Shown here one piece after another: positions 33,390 through 41,154 of a stretch of DNA of 64,000 nt (position 1 is its first letter; each line of letters opens with the position of its first letter). The notes beneath the pieces are model-generated. The model ran no database searches. It was not told where the DNA came from and worked only from the letters and a program-made list of their open reading frames with translations. The stretch spans positions 25,621-89,620 of the forward strand of contig CAJFFY010000005.1 of NCBI GenBank assembly GCA_904374465.1. The letters run 5' to 3'. Made by a program: the position numbers and the translations under genes. The stretch comes from an uncultured Subdoligranulum sp. (lineage in GTDB: Bacteria; Bacillota; Clostridia; Oscillospirales; Ruminococcaceae).

Positions 33390-34172
33390 TCAATCCTCCC
33401 ACTTTTTCCAGGGGGCCGTGCCCTTGGCATACAGTTTTTCCAGCAGCTGTTTTTCCCGCACAGTGTCCATGCACTGCCAGAATCCCTTGTGGGTGTAGCT
33501 CATCAGCTGCCCGTCGGCGGCCAGCTTCTGCATGGGGCCCTGCTCAAACACACAGGTATCGCCGTCCAGATATTGGAAAATTTCCGGTTTGAGTACCATA
33601 TACCCGGCGTTGATGAGGGCACCGTCGCTGCTCTTCTTTTCGCGGAAGGCGCGCACGGTGTTGTCGTCGCCCACATCCAGCACGCCCTTCTGCTGTTCCT
33701 GTACCACGGCGGTCAGCGTGGCAATCTTGCCGTGGGATTTGTGGAAATCCACCAGCTTGGCAATGTCCACGTCGCAGACGCCGTCGCCGTAGGTCATCAT
33801 GAAATCCTCATCGCCGATATAGCGCTGGATCCGCTTGATTCGGCCGCCGGTCATGGTATTCAGACCGGTATCCACCACGGTGACCTTCCAGGGCTCCGCA
33901 TGATGATTATGTACGATCATCTCGTTTTTTCCATGGGTGAAGTCAAAGGTGATATCGCTGGTATGCAGGAAATAATCGGCGAACCACTCCTTGATCATAT
34001 GCTGCTTGTATCCGGCGCAGATCACAAAATCATGGAACCCGTAATAGGAATATTCCTTCATGATGTGCCACAGAATGGGCATGCCGCCGATTTCAATCAT
34101 CGGCTTGGGTTTGTAGACGCTTTCCTCGCTGATTCTGGTGCCGAGACCGCCTGCCAAAATCACAACTTTCAT
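33390..34172 (-). CDS. rfbF: glucose-1-phosphate cytidylyltransferase (RfbF/DdhA)
   Basis: 260 residues. MKVVILAGGLGTRISEESVYKPKPMIEIGG is the nucleotidyltransferase signature with the conserved Arg and Lys, and GDGVCDVDI contains the metal-binding Asp. It makes CDP-glucose from CTP and glucose 1-phosphate. As the first gene of the unit (promoter at 34323-34358) it sets the start of the CDP-dideoxyhexose branch. Confidence 0.95.
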   Translation of the reverse strand: MKVVILAGGLGTRISEESVYKPKPMIEIGGMPILWHIMKEYSYYGFHDFVICAGYKQHMIKEWFADYFLHTSDITFDFTHGKNEMIVHNHHAEPWKVTVVDTGLNTMTGGRIKRIQRYIGDEDFMMTYGDGVCDVDIAKLVDFHKSHGKIATLTAVVQEQQKGVLDVGDDNTVRAFREKKSSDGALINAGYMVLKPEIFQYLDGDTCVFEQGPMQKLAADGQLMSYTHKGFWQCMDTVREKQLLEKLYAKGTAPWKKWED

Positions 34173-34322
34173 CCGGAAATCCTCCTCACATGAAGCCGAA
34201 GTGTTACCTCGGCCTCTGTCATATTTTCGTACCTGCCATTACATGGTAACAGTAGCATCATGGTATTGCGCAGGGATCGGGTCGCGGAATTTCCCATCCC
34301 CCACAAACTACATACTTAGTTA

Positions 34323-34358
34323 TTATACAATATAGCACATTTGACCCTTCAATTCAAG
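34323..34358 (-). promoter_or_regulatory. putative promoter of the rfbF-wzx operon
   Basis: On the minus strand TTGAAT (34358-34353), 17 nt, TATATT (34335-34330); an overlapping choice is TTGAAG with 19 nt to a perfect TATAAT (34328-34323). The 372-bp gap 34173-34544 holds this promoter, a leader of about 150 nt with no clear riboswitch fold, and the terminator at 34496-34546. Confidence 0.65.
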
Positions 34359-34495
34359 CAAAGTCCGCCGGAATCCAACCTTTTCCGGAAAGACCCGACC
34401 TTTATCTTTCTTGTTATCTCGTTATATTTTTATATTTTGCACACTTTGTCGATTACTGTATTACCCACTGTCAGGGGCGGCAGGCATCGCTTTTA

Positions 34496-34546
34496 CAAAA
34501 ACCAACAAGGGGCAGGACCCGGCGGTCCTGCCCCTTGTTGGTTTTT
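34496..34546 (-). terminator. strong intrinsic terminator of the 34545-36380 gene
   Basis: Stem AACCAACAAGGGGCAGGAC paired with its exact complement, a 5-nt loop, and TTTTTGT after the stem on the minus strand. The stem begins at the stop codon. It isolates this gene from the rfbF operon. Confidence 0.85.
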
Positions 34547-36380
34547 ACGATGGATTGACCGATGCCAGATCGGCAGTAAAATACAAAATTTTGCCAGCCG
34601 GGCCACAGCTGAGTTCCCACTGCTGCACATTGGTATAACAGTCCGGAATCATGGCGCGGGCCTCTTCGGGTGTGGGGGTCTGTTCCACATAGGTGGGCGA
34701 ATACAGAATGATGGCGTGCGCCTTGAGCTCTCCTGCCACCAAGGCTTTGGGCAGGCTGCTGCCCGTCTCATAGCTGGAGATGGGCATGATGTTTCCGTCT
34801 GTCTGCACCGCAAAGTCCTGGCGATCCATATCCCACAGGTAGCCCTGCATATAAATGAAGCCATCCCGTCCCAGCACAATGATGTCATGGTCCTCGGGGG
34901 AATAGGTCTGGAAAATTTTCCGCAGTCCCTTGTACAGGTAGCTGTACTGGTTGTTGTAAATCACATAATGGCTCATATGGCGCGCATGGTCGTCGGTCTT
35001 CACCCGCACCATCGAAATGGCCCCCGTATCAATTTCGGGATAGACCGCCTTCATCAACGGGTCCACCGTCAGATATCCCTGTACCGTCAACAACACCGCC
35101 AGGCAGGTCAGCAACACGCCCCGTCCCCTGCCCTGCAGAGTCAGCACAATCACATCCACCGTCAGCAAGCAAAGGGCCAGTTCCGGCGCCAGGTTGTACC
35201 GGGTGATGGTATAGGTCACCGCCAGCACCGAGACAATCTGGAAAAACACGATGGCCACCACAATCCCGCCCAGGTAGGCCGGCAGCGGCGGATAGTTCCC
35301 CCGCCGGCGCACCACCAGACAGACTGTGCACAGTACCAGCAGTACCCAGTCAAAGTTGGTACAGATATATTCCTGAATCTTTTCTACAATATACGAAGGG
35401 TCAAACTCAAACTGCAGCATGCCGTTGGAGTCCTCCAACGCGCGGGTGGCCCAACTCCACTGGGGATTAAGCAGATACCACAGAAGAAAAGCCGCCATCA
35501 CCAGGCAGGTTGCCAGCAGAATCTGTGCCCCCCTCTGGCGCAGCACGGCCAGAACCCGCTTCCAGAACCCCGGCTCCCGCTGCCGCAGCAGCTCCGTCAG
35601 GCATACACCGCAGGCAAAGCCGGCCACCAGCACAATGCCCAGCTCCTTGCTGAAGGCAGTCAGCGCACAGGTAAAGACCAGCAGCACCCACTGCTGTCGG
35701 GCATAGGCCCAGACCAGGCAGAGAAAGAACGCCCCCAGTGCCGGCTCCACACTGATATGGGGGGTAAGGCCGAGGAAAATCGGCGTGCTGCCCACCGCCA
35801 GACCGCCCAGAAACGCCGTCACACGGCTGCCGCTGTCCCGTTCCAGCAGGTCGTAGGCGGCTGCCACCGCCACAAGCGCCACCAGGGTATGAAACACCCA
35901 GAAGCTGTTGTAGTTCCCCCGCATGAAAAATTCCGGAATGGCCGCCAGCATGGCCATCCCCCAGGTGGGGTGATTGGCCAGGCGGAAATTTTCAAACAGA
36001 TAGGAAGGGTCAAAACGGATGTTGCTGCAGGCATTGAACAGGTCGGTATAGTATTCCAGGCCGTCATCCTGGGGCGGCGTGCCCCAGGCGGGAAGGCGCA
36101 GCAGCACCGACAGAACCAGAAGCAGCCACAGCCATCTGCGCCGCCACAGCCATTGTCGGATTGCCTGCGGCGTACGCACGGGGCGCAGCCACCACCATCC
36201 TGCCACAGCCGCACCGAACAGCACCGTGACCACCAGCCACACGACCACGGTATTCCCCGTCACGCTGCCGGACTGGTGGCGGGTATAAAGGGCCCCGCAG
36301 ACAAACAGAAACACCAGCCCTAAGATGATCGCGGTCTGTCCCAGCAAAGAAGCCCCTGCTGCATTGCGTTTTGAAATCAC
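34545..36380 (-). CDS. GT39/PMT-like multispanning membrane glycosyltransferase
   Basis: 611 residues, GTG start at 36380 behind AGGAGGAAAAGACGA. About twelve helices; the extracytoplasmic loop TPPQDDGLEYYTDLFNACSN has an acidic pair as in GT39/ArnT-like enzymes, and TPHISVEPALGAFFLCLVWA gives the conserved second acidic loop. A soluble C-terminal domain of about 150 residues follows. Expected to transfer a polyprenyl-phosphate sugar outside the membrane. Forms its own transcription unit, ending at a strong terminator. Confidence 0.78.
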   Translation of the reverse strand: MISKRNAAGASLLGQTAIILGLVFLFVCGALYTRHQSGSVTGNTVVVWLVVTVLFGAAVAGWWWLRPVRTPQAIRQWLWRRRWLWLLLVLSVLLRLPAWGTPPQDDGLEYYTDLFNACSNIRFDPSYLFENFRLANHPTWGMAMLAAIPEFFMRGNYNSFWVFHTLVALVAVAAAYDLLERDSGSRVTAFLGGLAVGSTPIFLGLTPHISVEPALGAFFLCLVWAYARQQWVLLVFTCALTAFSKELGIVLVAGFACGVCLTELLRQREPGFWKRVLAVLRQRGAQILLATCLVMAAFLLWYLLNPQWSWATRALEDSNGMLQFEFDPSYIVEKIQEYICTNFDWVLLVLCTVCLVVRRRGNYPPLPAYLGGIVVAIVFFQIVSVLAVTYTITRYNLAPELALCLLTVDVIVLTLQGRGRGVLLTCLAVLLTVQGYLTVDPLMKAVYPEIDTGAISMVRVKTDDHARHMSHYVIYNNQYSYLYKGLRKIFQTYSPEDHDIIVLGRDGFIYMQGYLWDMDRQDFAVQTDGNIMPISSYETGSSLPKALVAGELKAHAIILYSPTYVEQTPTPEEARAMIPDCYTNVQQWELSCGPAGKILYFTADLASVNPS

Positions 36381-36429
36381 TCGTCTTTTCCTCCTGCGGG
36401 TTTTCCTTTTATTTTGTCCCGGCCACGGC

Positions 36430-36936
36430 TCACGCTCCGTTGCGGGCCGCGTTGTAGGCCCGCAGCATCAGCACGGCATACCACAACAATACCACGCTGA
36501 ACACCACAAAAGCCAGCGAAGCCACCGTAGCCAACGAAGGGAGAAAGTGCGCCACACTGTACACAGCCAACGGCACGGCCGCCGCCAGCGGCATGGACCT
36601 GGCGGGCTGGCCCGCCTGCCGAAGCATGAGCACGGCGGTGGCCAGCAACAGCCAGAGATCCGTCGCCCGCAGAGCAGGCAGCAGCCATTGCCAGATGCCG
36701 CCGCTCTGGCTGCCGCACAGAACCAGTTCCAGCACCAGTTGCAGCGCACCGCATACCAACGGTGCCACCGTGCGCCGGCAGACCAGCAGATACCCCACCA
36801 CGGCCAGCACCGTAAGGGAAAGTTCCTGTATCTGGGTATTGTCCGGCATTGCCAGCAATGCTCTGCCGGCTGCCGAAATACCGATTAAAAGGTAGGCCAA
36901 TGCCCGCCTGTTTTGTTTTTCCATGGTCTTTTCCAT
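36430..36936 (-). CDS. small hydrophobic membrane protein of unknown function
   Basis: 164-168 residues with five or six predicted helices and short loops; starts at ATG 36936 or ATG 36924 are both possible. No catalytic motif is visible. It is 49 bp upstream of the GT39-like gene and probably cotranscribed with it from the promoter at 36958-36986. Confidence 0.65.
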   Translation of the reverse strand: MEKTMEKQNRRALAYLLIGISAAGRALLAMPDNTQIQELSLTVLAVVGYLLVCRRTVAPLVCGALQLVLELVLCGSQSGGIWQWLLPALRATDLWLLLATAVLMLRQAGQPARSMPLAAAVPLAVYSVAHFLPSLATVASLAFVVFSVVLLWYAVLMLRAYNAARNGA

Positions 36937-36957
36937 CCGCTTGCTTGTTTTCTTTTC

Positions 36958-36986
36958 ATCATAGCACGATCCGACAGGGCTTGCAA
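36958..36986 (-). promoter_or_regulatory. promoter for the 36936 gene (shares -35 with the divergent promoter)
   Basis: Minus strand TTGCAA (36986-36981), 17 nt, TATGAT (36963-36958). The hexamer TTGCAA is its own reverse complement. Confidence 0.7.
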
Positions 36987-37009
36987 GCTACCTGACACGG
37001 GCGTATAAT
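36981..37009 (+). promoter_or_regulatory. promoter for the aminotransferase gene (shares -35 with the divergent promoter)
   Basis: Plus strand TTGCAA (36981-36986), 17 nt, perfect TATAAT (37004-37009), 36 nt before the start codon at 37046. Confidence 0.75.
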
Positions 37010-37045
37010 AGAATTTATTCCCATTTTGGAAACGAGGTTTTTGGC

Positions 37046-38212
37046 ATGGAATTTTCTCATCGTTTGGAGTTATTCGGTCCTGAAATCTTTGCCGCGCTCA
37101 ACGACAAAAAGGTTGCCTTGGAGGCACAGGGCCGTCACCTGTACAATCTCAGCGTGGGTACGCCGGATTTTGCCCCGGCGCCGCACATCAAGCAGGCGCT
37201 CATCGACGCCGCGCAGGACGACGAAAACTGGAAGTACAGCTTGCGGGACCTGCCCGAATTGCTGCAGGCCGTCTGCGACTATTACAAGCGCCGCTTCCAG
37301 GTGGACAGCATCACGCCGGACAAGGTCATGAGCTTTTCCGGCAGCCAGGACGGCATCGGTCATCTGGGGCTGGCCCTGTGCAATGACGGGGATCTGGTCC
37401 TGCTGCCCGACCCCTGCTACCCTGTCTTTATGACCGGTTCCCTGTTGGGCGGTGCCAAGCCCTGGTATTACCGCCTGACCAAAGAGAACCATTTTCTGCC
37501 CGACGTACATGCCATTCCCGAGGAGGTTGCCCGGGCGGCCAAGTTCATGTTGGTCAGCCTTCCGGCCAACCCGGTGGGCAGCATCGGCACGCCGGAACTG
37601 TACGCCGAAATTGTGGATTTTTGTCGCAAATACGATATTCTGTTGGTGCATGACAACGCCTACAGCGATATCATTTTTGACGGTGCCCATGGCGGCAGCG
37701 TCTTCAACACGCCGGGGGCCGAGGACTGTGCCGTGGAGTTTTTCAGTCTGAGCAAGAGTTTCAACGTCACCGGTGCCCGCATCAGTTTCCTGGTGGGGCG
37801 CCCCGACGTGGTGGCCGCCTGCAAGAAACTGCGCACCCAGATTGATTTTGGTATGTTCCTGCCCATCCAGAAAGCTGCCATTGCGGCCATGACCGGCCCC
37901 CTGGACGGTGTGCAGCGCCAGTGTACCGAATACCAGCGCCGCCGGGATGCTCTGTGCGGCGGTCTGCGCAGCATCGGCTGGAACGTGCCGGACAGCCACG
38001 GCAGCATGTTTGTCTGGGCCCCCATCCCCGAAGGATATGCCAGCAGCATGGATTTTTGCCTGCAGCTCATCGACAAAGCCAGCGTCATCTGCACGCCGGG
38101 GTCCAGCTTTGGTCCCAGTGGCGAAGGTTACGTCCGCTTTGCCCTGACCATGCCGGTGGAGCAGATCCGCCAGGCGGTGGCCGCCATTGCGGAAAGCGGT
38201 CTGATCCGCTGA
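37046..38212 (+). CDS. class I/II PLP aminotransferase (LL-diaminopimelate/alanine aminotransferase-like)
   Basis: 388 residues. Fold-type I landmarks: NLSVGTPDFAPAPHI near the N-terminus, SGSQDGIGHL, SLPANPVGS, VHDNAYSDIIFDG, and SLSKSFNVTGARISF with the PLP lysine. The combination resembles DapL-like LL-diaminopimelate aminotransferases and related alanine/aspartate enzymes; the exact substrate cannot be fixed. Monocistronic, followed by a terminator at 38273-38312. Confidence 0.87.
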   Translation: MEFSHRLELFGPEIFAALNDKKVALEAQGRHLYNLSVGTPDFAPAPHIKQALIDAAQDDENWKYSLRDLPELLQAVCDYYKRRFQVDSITPDKVMSFSGSQDGIGHLGLALCNDGDLVLLPDPCYPVFMTGSLLGGAKPWYYRLTKENHFLPDVHAIPEEVARAAKFMLVSLPANPVGSIGTPELYAEIVDFCRKYDILLVHDNAYSDIIFDGAHGGSVFNTPGAEDCAVEFFSLSKSFNVTGARISFLVGRPDVVAACKKLRTQIDFGMFLPIQKAAIAAMTGPLDGVQRQCTEYQRRRDALCGGLRSIGWNVPDSHGSMFVWAPIPEGYASSMDFCLQLIDKASVICTPGSSFGPSGEGYVRFALTMPVEQIRQAVAAIAESGLIR

Positions 38213-38272
38213 TTGTTCTGCGGGTTGTCCGTCCTCGCCTGCGTATATACCTATTATAAATGTATAGATAGC

Positions 38273-38312
38273 AAAAAGCAGCACATCGCATCAGGCGATG
38301 TACTGCTTTTTT
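38273..38312. terminator. bidirectional intrinsic terminator
   Basis: AAAAAGCAGCACATCGC ... GCGATGTACTGCTTTTTT: near-perfect stem with a 5-nt loop and A/T tracts on both sides, between convergent genes. Confidence 0.85.
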
Positions 38313-38321
38313 GGTGAGGTT

Positions 38322-38690
38322 TCATTGTACGCTCTCCCGCACGGCGGCACGGAGTTCCTTTTGGATCCCCGGGGTAACGTCCACCTTTTTCAGCAAAAAC
38401 GATAGCAATTCGGGGACCTGATCGGCCGGCAGCTGTTCCGCCACCACATCCGCCAGGTATTCGGCATGGGACACCGCCGGTTCAAAGGTACGCGCGTAAG
38501 TTTTACCGCTGCGCACAAAGCCGACTTCCTGCAAAACCCCTTTATCCATCAGGCTGTTGAGCATGGAAAAAATGGAACGCTCTTTCCATTTGCGATCCAC
38601 ACAGGTAGAGACCACCTCGGTCTGGGCCATCGGGTGATCTGCCTGCCAAAAGATCTCCATGATCTGCTGTTCACTTTTTGTCAGATGCAA
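38322..38690 (-). CDS. BlaI/MecI/CopY-family transcriptional repressor
   Basis: 122 residues, probable TTG start at 38690. The winged-helix domain reads LTKSEQQIMEIFWQADHPMAQTEVV with RSIFSMLNSLMDKGVL, the DNA-binding part of BlaI/MecI repressors; the C-terminal helices would dimerise. No BlaR/MecR-type sensor protease or beta-lactamase gene is adjacent, so the target is unknown. An inverted repeat over its own -10 suggests autoregulation. Confidence 0.88.
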   Translation of the reverse strand: MHLTKSEQQIMEIFWQADHPMAQTEVVSTCVDRKWKERSIFSMLNSLMDKGVLQEVGFVRSGKTYARTFEPAVSHAEYLADVVAEQLPADQVPELLSFLLKKVDVTPGIQKELRAAVRESVQ

Positions 38691-38715
38691 GACACTCTAC
38701 TCTCCCTCGCTGTAA

Positions 38716-38732
38716 GATACTTAGATAGTATC
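38716..38732. promoter_or_regulatory. candidate BlaI-type operator
   Basis: Perfect inverted repeat GATACT-N5-AGTATC overlapping the -10 of the repressor promoter. Position and symmetry suit a dimeric winged-helix repressor. Confidence 0.55.
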
Positions 38733-38753
38733 CGCTTTTGATTCAAATGTCAA
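38725..38753 (-). promoter_or_regulatory. strong promoter of the BlaI-like gene
   Basis: Minus strand TTGACA (38753-38748), 17 nt, TACTAT (38730-38725): perfect -35 and five of six matches at -10. Confidence 0.8.
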
Positions 38754-38911
38754 TATTTTTTGCACAAATTTTATGGCCTTCCTTTGTTATTTAATAATTT
38801 TTTCATATTTTTTCACAGTTTTGTCACACCCCTGTCACATTCGTATATTTTATCGTTTTATCGCATGTTTTACACTTCTTTTTGAAACCTTTTGCCCCGA
38901 TCTGTTTTTTG

Positions 38912-38937
38912 ATGTTTACTGTAACAGTTGTAAACAT
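38912..38937. repeat. inverted repeat in the AT-rich gap before sigK 3' end
   Basis: ATGTTTAC-N10-GTAAACAT, 8-bp perfect arms. The 308-bp gap 38691-38998 is much more AT-rich than its surroundings and holds only the BlaI-like promoter/operator and this repeat; role unknown. Confidence 0.4.
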
Positions 38938-38998
38938 AATTCCATATCCTATTCCAGATGTTTCCTTTTTTGGCATGGACTTTGGACGCATGACTCTT

Positions 38999-39355
38999 TC
39001 ATCGGGGAGGGGTTCCCCGCCAGGCTTTTTGCAACCGGTCCAGCGCCCGTTTCTCGATTCGCGATACATAGCTGCGGCTGATGCCCAACTGCTGCGCCAC
39101 TTCCTGTTGGGTCTGCGGCGGGCGTCCCCCCAACCCGTAGCGTAAGGTCAGCAATCTGCACTCCCGGGGAGGCAGGGCTTCCACCATTCGGCGCAGACGT
39201 GCGGCATCCGCCCGCTGCTCACAGTCGTCCTCCATCACCGTCGGGTCCGGCAGGGTGTCGGCCAGTGTCAGTTGTCCGTCGCTCCCCTCCAGCGGCTCCT
39301 GCAGGGAGGTCTGCGCCCCCTCTCGTCGGGTGCGGCGCAGTTCCATCCGCAGCTC
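38999..39355 (-). CDS. sigK: 3' part of the interrupted sporulation sigma factor K gene (SpoIIIC-like half)
   Basis: 118 codons starting ELRMELRRTRREGAQTSLQ (region 2.4/3) and running through region 4, TLRYGLGGRPPQTQQEVAQQLGISRSYVSRIEKRAL, where GISRSYVSRIEKRAL matches Bacillus sigma-K as I recall it. There is no start codon of its own in the right place: the reading frame continues upstream into inserted DNA at the AAATG core (39355-39359). The 5' half is at 54928-55275 on the same strand. Joining the halves at the core gives ...SRCIEN|ELRMELRR..., in frame, a 234-residue sigma-K. Functional protein therefore requires excision of the intervening 15.6 kb in the mother cell. Confidence 0.93.
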   Translation of the reverse strand, partial: ELRMELRRTRREGAQTSLQEPLEGSDGQLTLADTLPDPTVMEDDCEQRADAARLRRMVEALPPRECRLLTLRYGLGGRPPQTQQEVAQQLGISRSYVSRIEKRALDRLQKAWRGTPPR

Positions 39356-41036
39356 ATTTGCTATCCTCCCCCCACGGCGTTTCGGCGGCCTCTTCCCCGT
39401 CCGTGGTTCCCTGTAACACCACCCGGGCACCATGGCCGTCCCAGACCACCCGGTACACCAATGCCCCCAGCGCGGCCCGCTTCCGGGGCACCGTCATCCC
39501 GTCTATGCTCTTCCGGAAGAAGGCAAGTTCCCGCCGCAGTCGGTCGAATTCCGCCTCATCCAGGGTTTGCCCACCGTCCTCCCCTTCCCGGATGCGGCAC
39601 TGCAGCGCTTCCTCCCGGGCCTGCAATGTTTCGATGCGCTCTTTCACAGGGAGAGCGGCGGTACTGCCGGTCAGATCGGCCAGCGAATCCACCAGGGCTT
39701 CGAGTTTTCGCCGGAGGGCGGTTTGCTGCCGTCGCAGCTCCTCCAGACGCCTGTCAGATTCCCTGCGACGGCCTGCATACACGCCTTTCCCCTTTTCCAG
39801 GCAGGAAAGAAGGTGATCCTCCGCCTCTTTCAGGTGCGCGACCTGCGCCACCACCGCCGCATCCAGCCGGTTGCCGTCTGCATTATGCCGGTTGCACAGG
39901 CTGCGCCGGCTGCGCTCCTTCATTTTGCAGACGTAGGTGTAAACGGATTTCCCCTCCGCCGTGACCCGCCCGGAGAGTTTGGGGTACATCCGGCTGCCGC
40001 ACGCACACCAGAGCAACCCGGTGAGCAGGGCCTCGTTACGGCGGGGCTTGCGGTATCCCTTGGCCTTGTTGCGTTGCAGGGATTCTTGGATGGGGATCCA
40101 GGTCCCGGCCGGAATCAGGCCCGGATGCTGCCCCACCGAGACGATCCACTCGCTGATGGGACGGTAAACGGTGGCCCGACCTTTCTCCTGGTCGGTGCGG
40201 TTGTAGGCCAGCATGCCCCGGACACCGTCAAACTCCTCCGGGGCAGAGAACAGATCCGCCTGCTTTTCCATAAAATAGCGGTAGGCATCCCGATCGGCGA
40301 TGAGGTAGACCGGGTTCTGCAGAATTCCCTTGATGGAAAACCGGGTAAAGTTGCGTCCGTTTTTGGTCTTGCGATGTCGGCGCAGCAGTTCCGCCTCGGT
40401 CCCGGCGAGGGAGTCGGTCTGACGGTACAGGTCATAGATTTCGCAGACGAGATCGGCCTCCGCGGGCAGGAGCCGGAGTTTGCAGGTCCGCCGGCTTTTG
40501 CCGTCCACCGTGACCGTCCGGACTGCCTGCGAGGCATACCCGGTGGGTGTGGTCCCGCCCAACCAGCGCCCGGTCTTGGCCAGCTCATGCATATTGTCCC
40601 GGATGCGCTCGGCGATGGTTTCCCGCTCCAGCTGGCTGAACACCGAAGCGATGTACATCATGGCCCGGCCCATGGGGCTGGAGGTGTCGAAGCTTTCCCG
40701 GATGGAGACAAAGTCGATGCCCAGACGCCCCAGTTCCTGAATCAGGGCGGAAAAATCACTGATGTTGCGGCTGATCCGGTCCAGACGGTAAACCACCACC
40801 GCCCGGAACCGGTGTTCGCGGGCAGCCTGCATCATACGCCGGAAACCCGGGCGGTTCAGATTGCCGCCGGAAAAACCTTCGTCCTCAAATACGCTGGCCC
40901 CGTCGGCACAGGCATCCCCGAAAGCGGTGCGGATATAGGCCCGGCACAGCTCCACCTGATTGCCGATGCTTTCGCCCTTGCCGGTAAAACGGGACTTGCG
41001 GGAATAGATGGCAACGGCATCCTGGTTTGCGGCCAT
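39354..41036 (-). CDS. spoIVCA: large serine recombinase of the sigK element (SpoIVCA-like)
   Basis: 560 residues from ATG 41036 (AAGGGGG upstream). The resolvase domain has nucleophile Ser15 in YSRKS, and VYRLDRISRNISDF and FSQLERETIAERI. It is followed by the recombinase domain (TPTGYASQAV), a zinc-ribbon with WCACG ... YVCKM ... LCNRH, and a coiled coil near the C-terminus (RRESDRRLEELRRQQTALRRKLEAL). Its stop codon lies inside the left core site, so the gene directly abuts the sigK 3' half, as in skin elements. It should catalyse excision, reuniting sigK. A sigma-E-type -10 (CATACAAT) precedes it. Confidence 0.93.
   Translation of the reverse strand: MAANQDAVAIYSRKSRFTGKGESIGNQVELCRAYIRTAFGDACADGASVFEDEGFSGGNLNRPGFRRMMQAAREHRFRAVVVYRLDRISRNISDFSALIQELGRLGIDFVSIRESFDTSSPMGRAMMYIASVFSQLERETIAERIRDNMHELAKTGRWLGGTTPTGYASQAVRTVTVDGKSRRTCKLRLLPAEADLVCEIYDLYRQTDSLAGTEAELLRRHRKTKNGRNFTRFSIKGILQNPVYLIADRDAYRYFMEKQADLFSAPEEFDGVRGMLAYNRTDQEKGRATVYRPISEWIVSVGQHPGLIPAGTWIPIQESLQRNKAKGYRKPRRNEALLTGLLWCACGSRMYPKLSGRVTAEGKSVYTYVCKMKERSRRSLCNRHNADGNRLDAAVVAQVAHLKEAEDHLLSCLEKGKGVYAGRRRESDRRLEELRRQQTALRRKLEALVDSLADLTGSTAALPVKERIETLQAREEALQCRIREGEDGGQTLDEAEFDRLRRELAFFRKSIDGMTVPRKRAALGALVYRVVWDGHGARVVLQGTTDGEEAAETPWGEDSK
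39355..39373. other. left attachment site of the sigK element
   Basis: Core CATTT (AAATG on the minus strand, 39355-39359) followed inside the element by GCTATCCTCCCCCC. The sigK 3' coding part lies on the outer side. Confidence 0.85.
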
Positions 41037-41059
41037 GGGACATTCCCCCTTCCTATGGC

Positions 41060-41067
41060 ATTGTATG
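41060..41067 (-). promoter_or_regulatory. sigma-E-type -10 element of the recombinase gene
   Basis: Minus-strand CATACAAT, identical to the -10 consensus (CATACAnT) for sporulation sigma-E, 23 nt before the recombinase start codon. The -35 region (GTCTTTT, 13 nt upstream) is a weak match. Confidence 0.6.
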
Positions 41068-41101
41068 CGGCGTTGCCGACAAAAGACGCCGCTGTCCATA
41101 A

Positions 41102-41130
41102 CATAGGAGACAGGCACCGCACCATACAAT
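41102..41130 (+). promoter_or_regulatory. sigma-E-type promoter of the small divergent gene
   Basis: Plus-strand CATACAAT (41123-41130), preceded after about 15 nt by a CATA-containing -35-like sequence (41102-41105). It faces away from the recombinase promoter, so the two genes form a divergent pair. Confidence 0.6.
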
Positions 41131-41154
41131 CCAGCAGATGAGAAAAAACGGGAG

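Noticed and set aside
30942..34193. Very long plus-strand reading frame (over 1,000 codons) opposite rfbF/rfbG/rfbH
   Set aside because: It is the antisense shadow of three clearly conserved enzymes in GC-rich DNA; its translation is His/Gln/Gly-rich with no domain and no ribosome site.
38999..39433. Independent sigma-70-like gene starting upstream of 39355
   Set aside because: The residues before IANELRMELRR are antisense to or overlapping the recombinase 3' end and are unrelated to sigma factors; the real N-terminal half is at 54928-55275.
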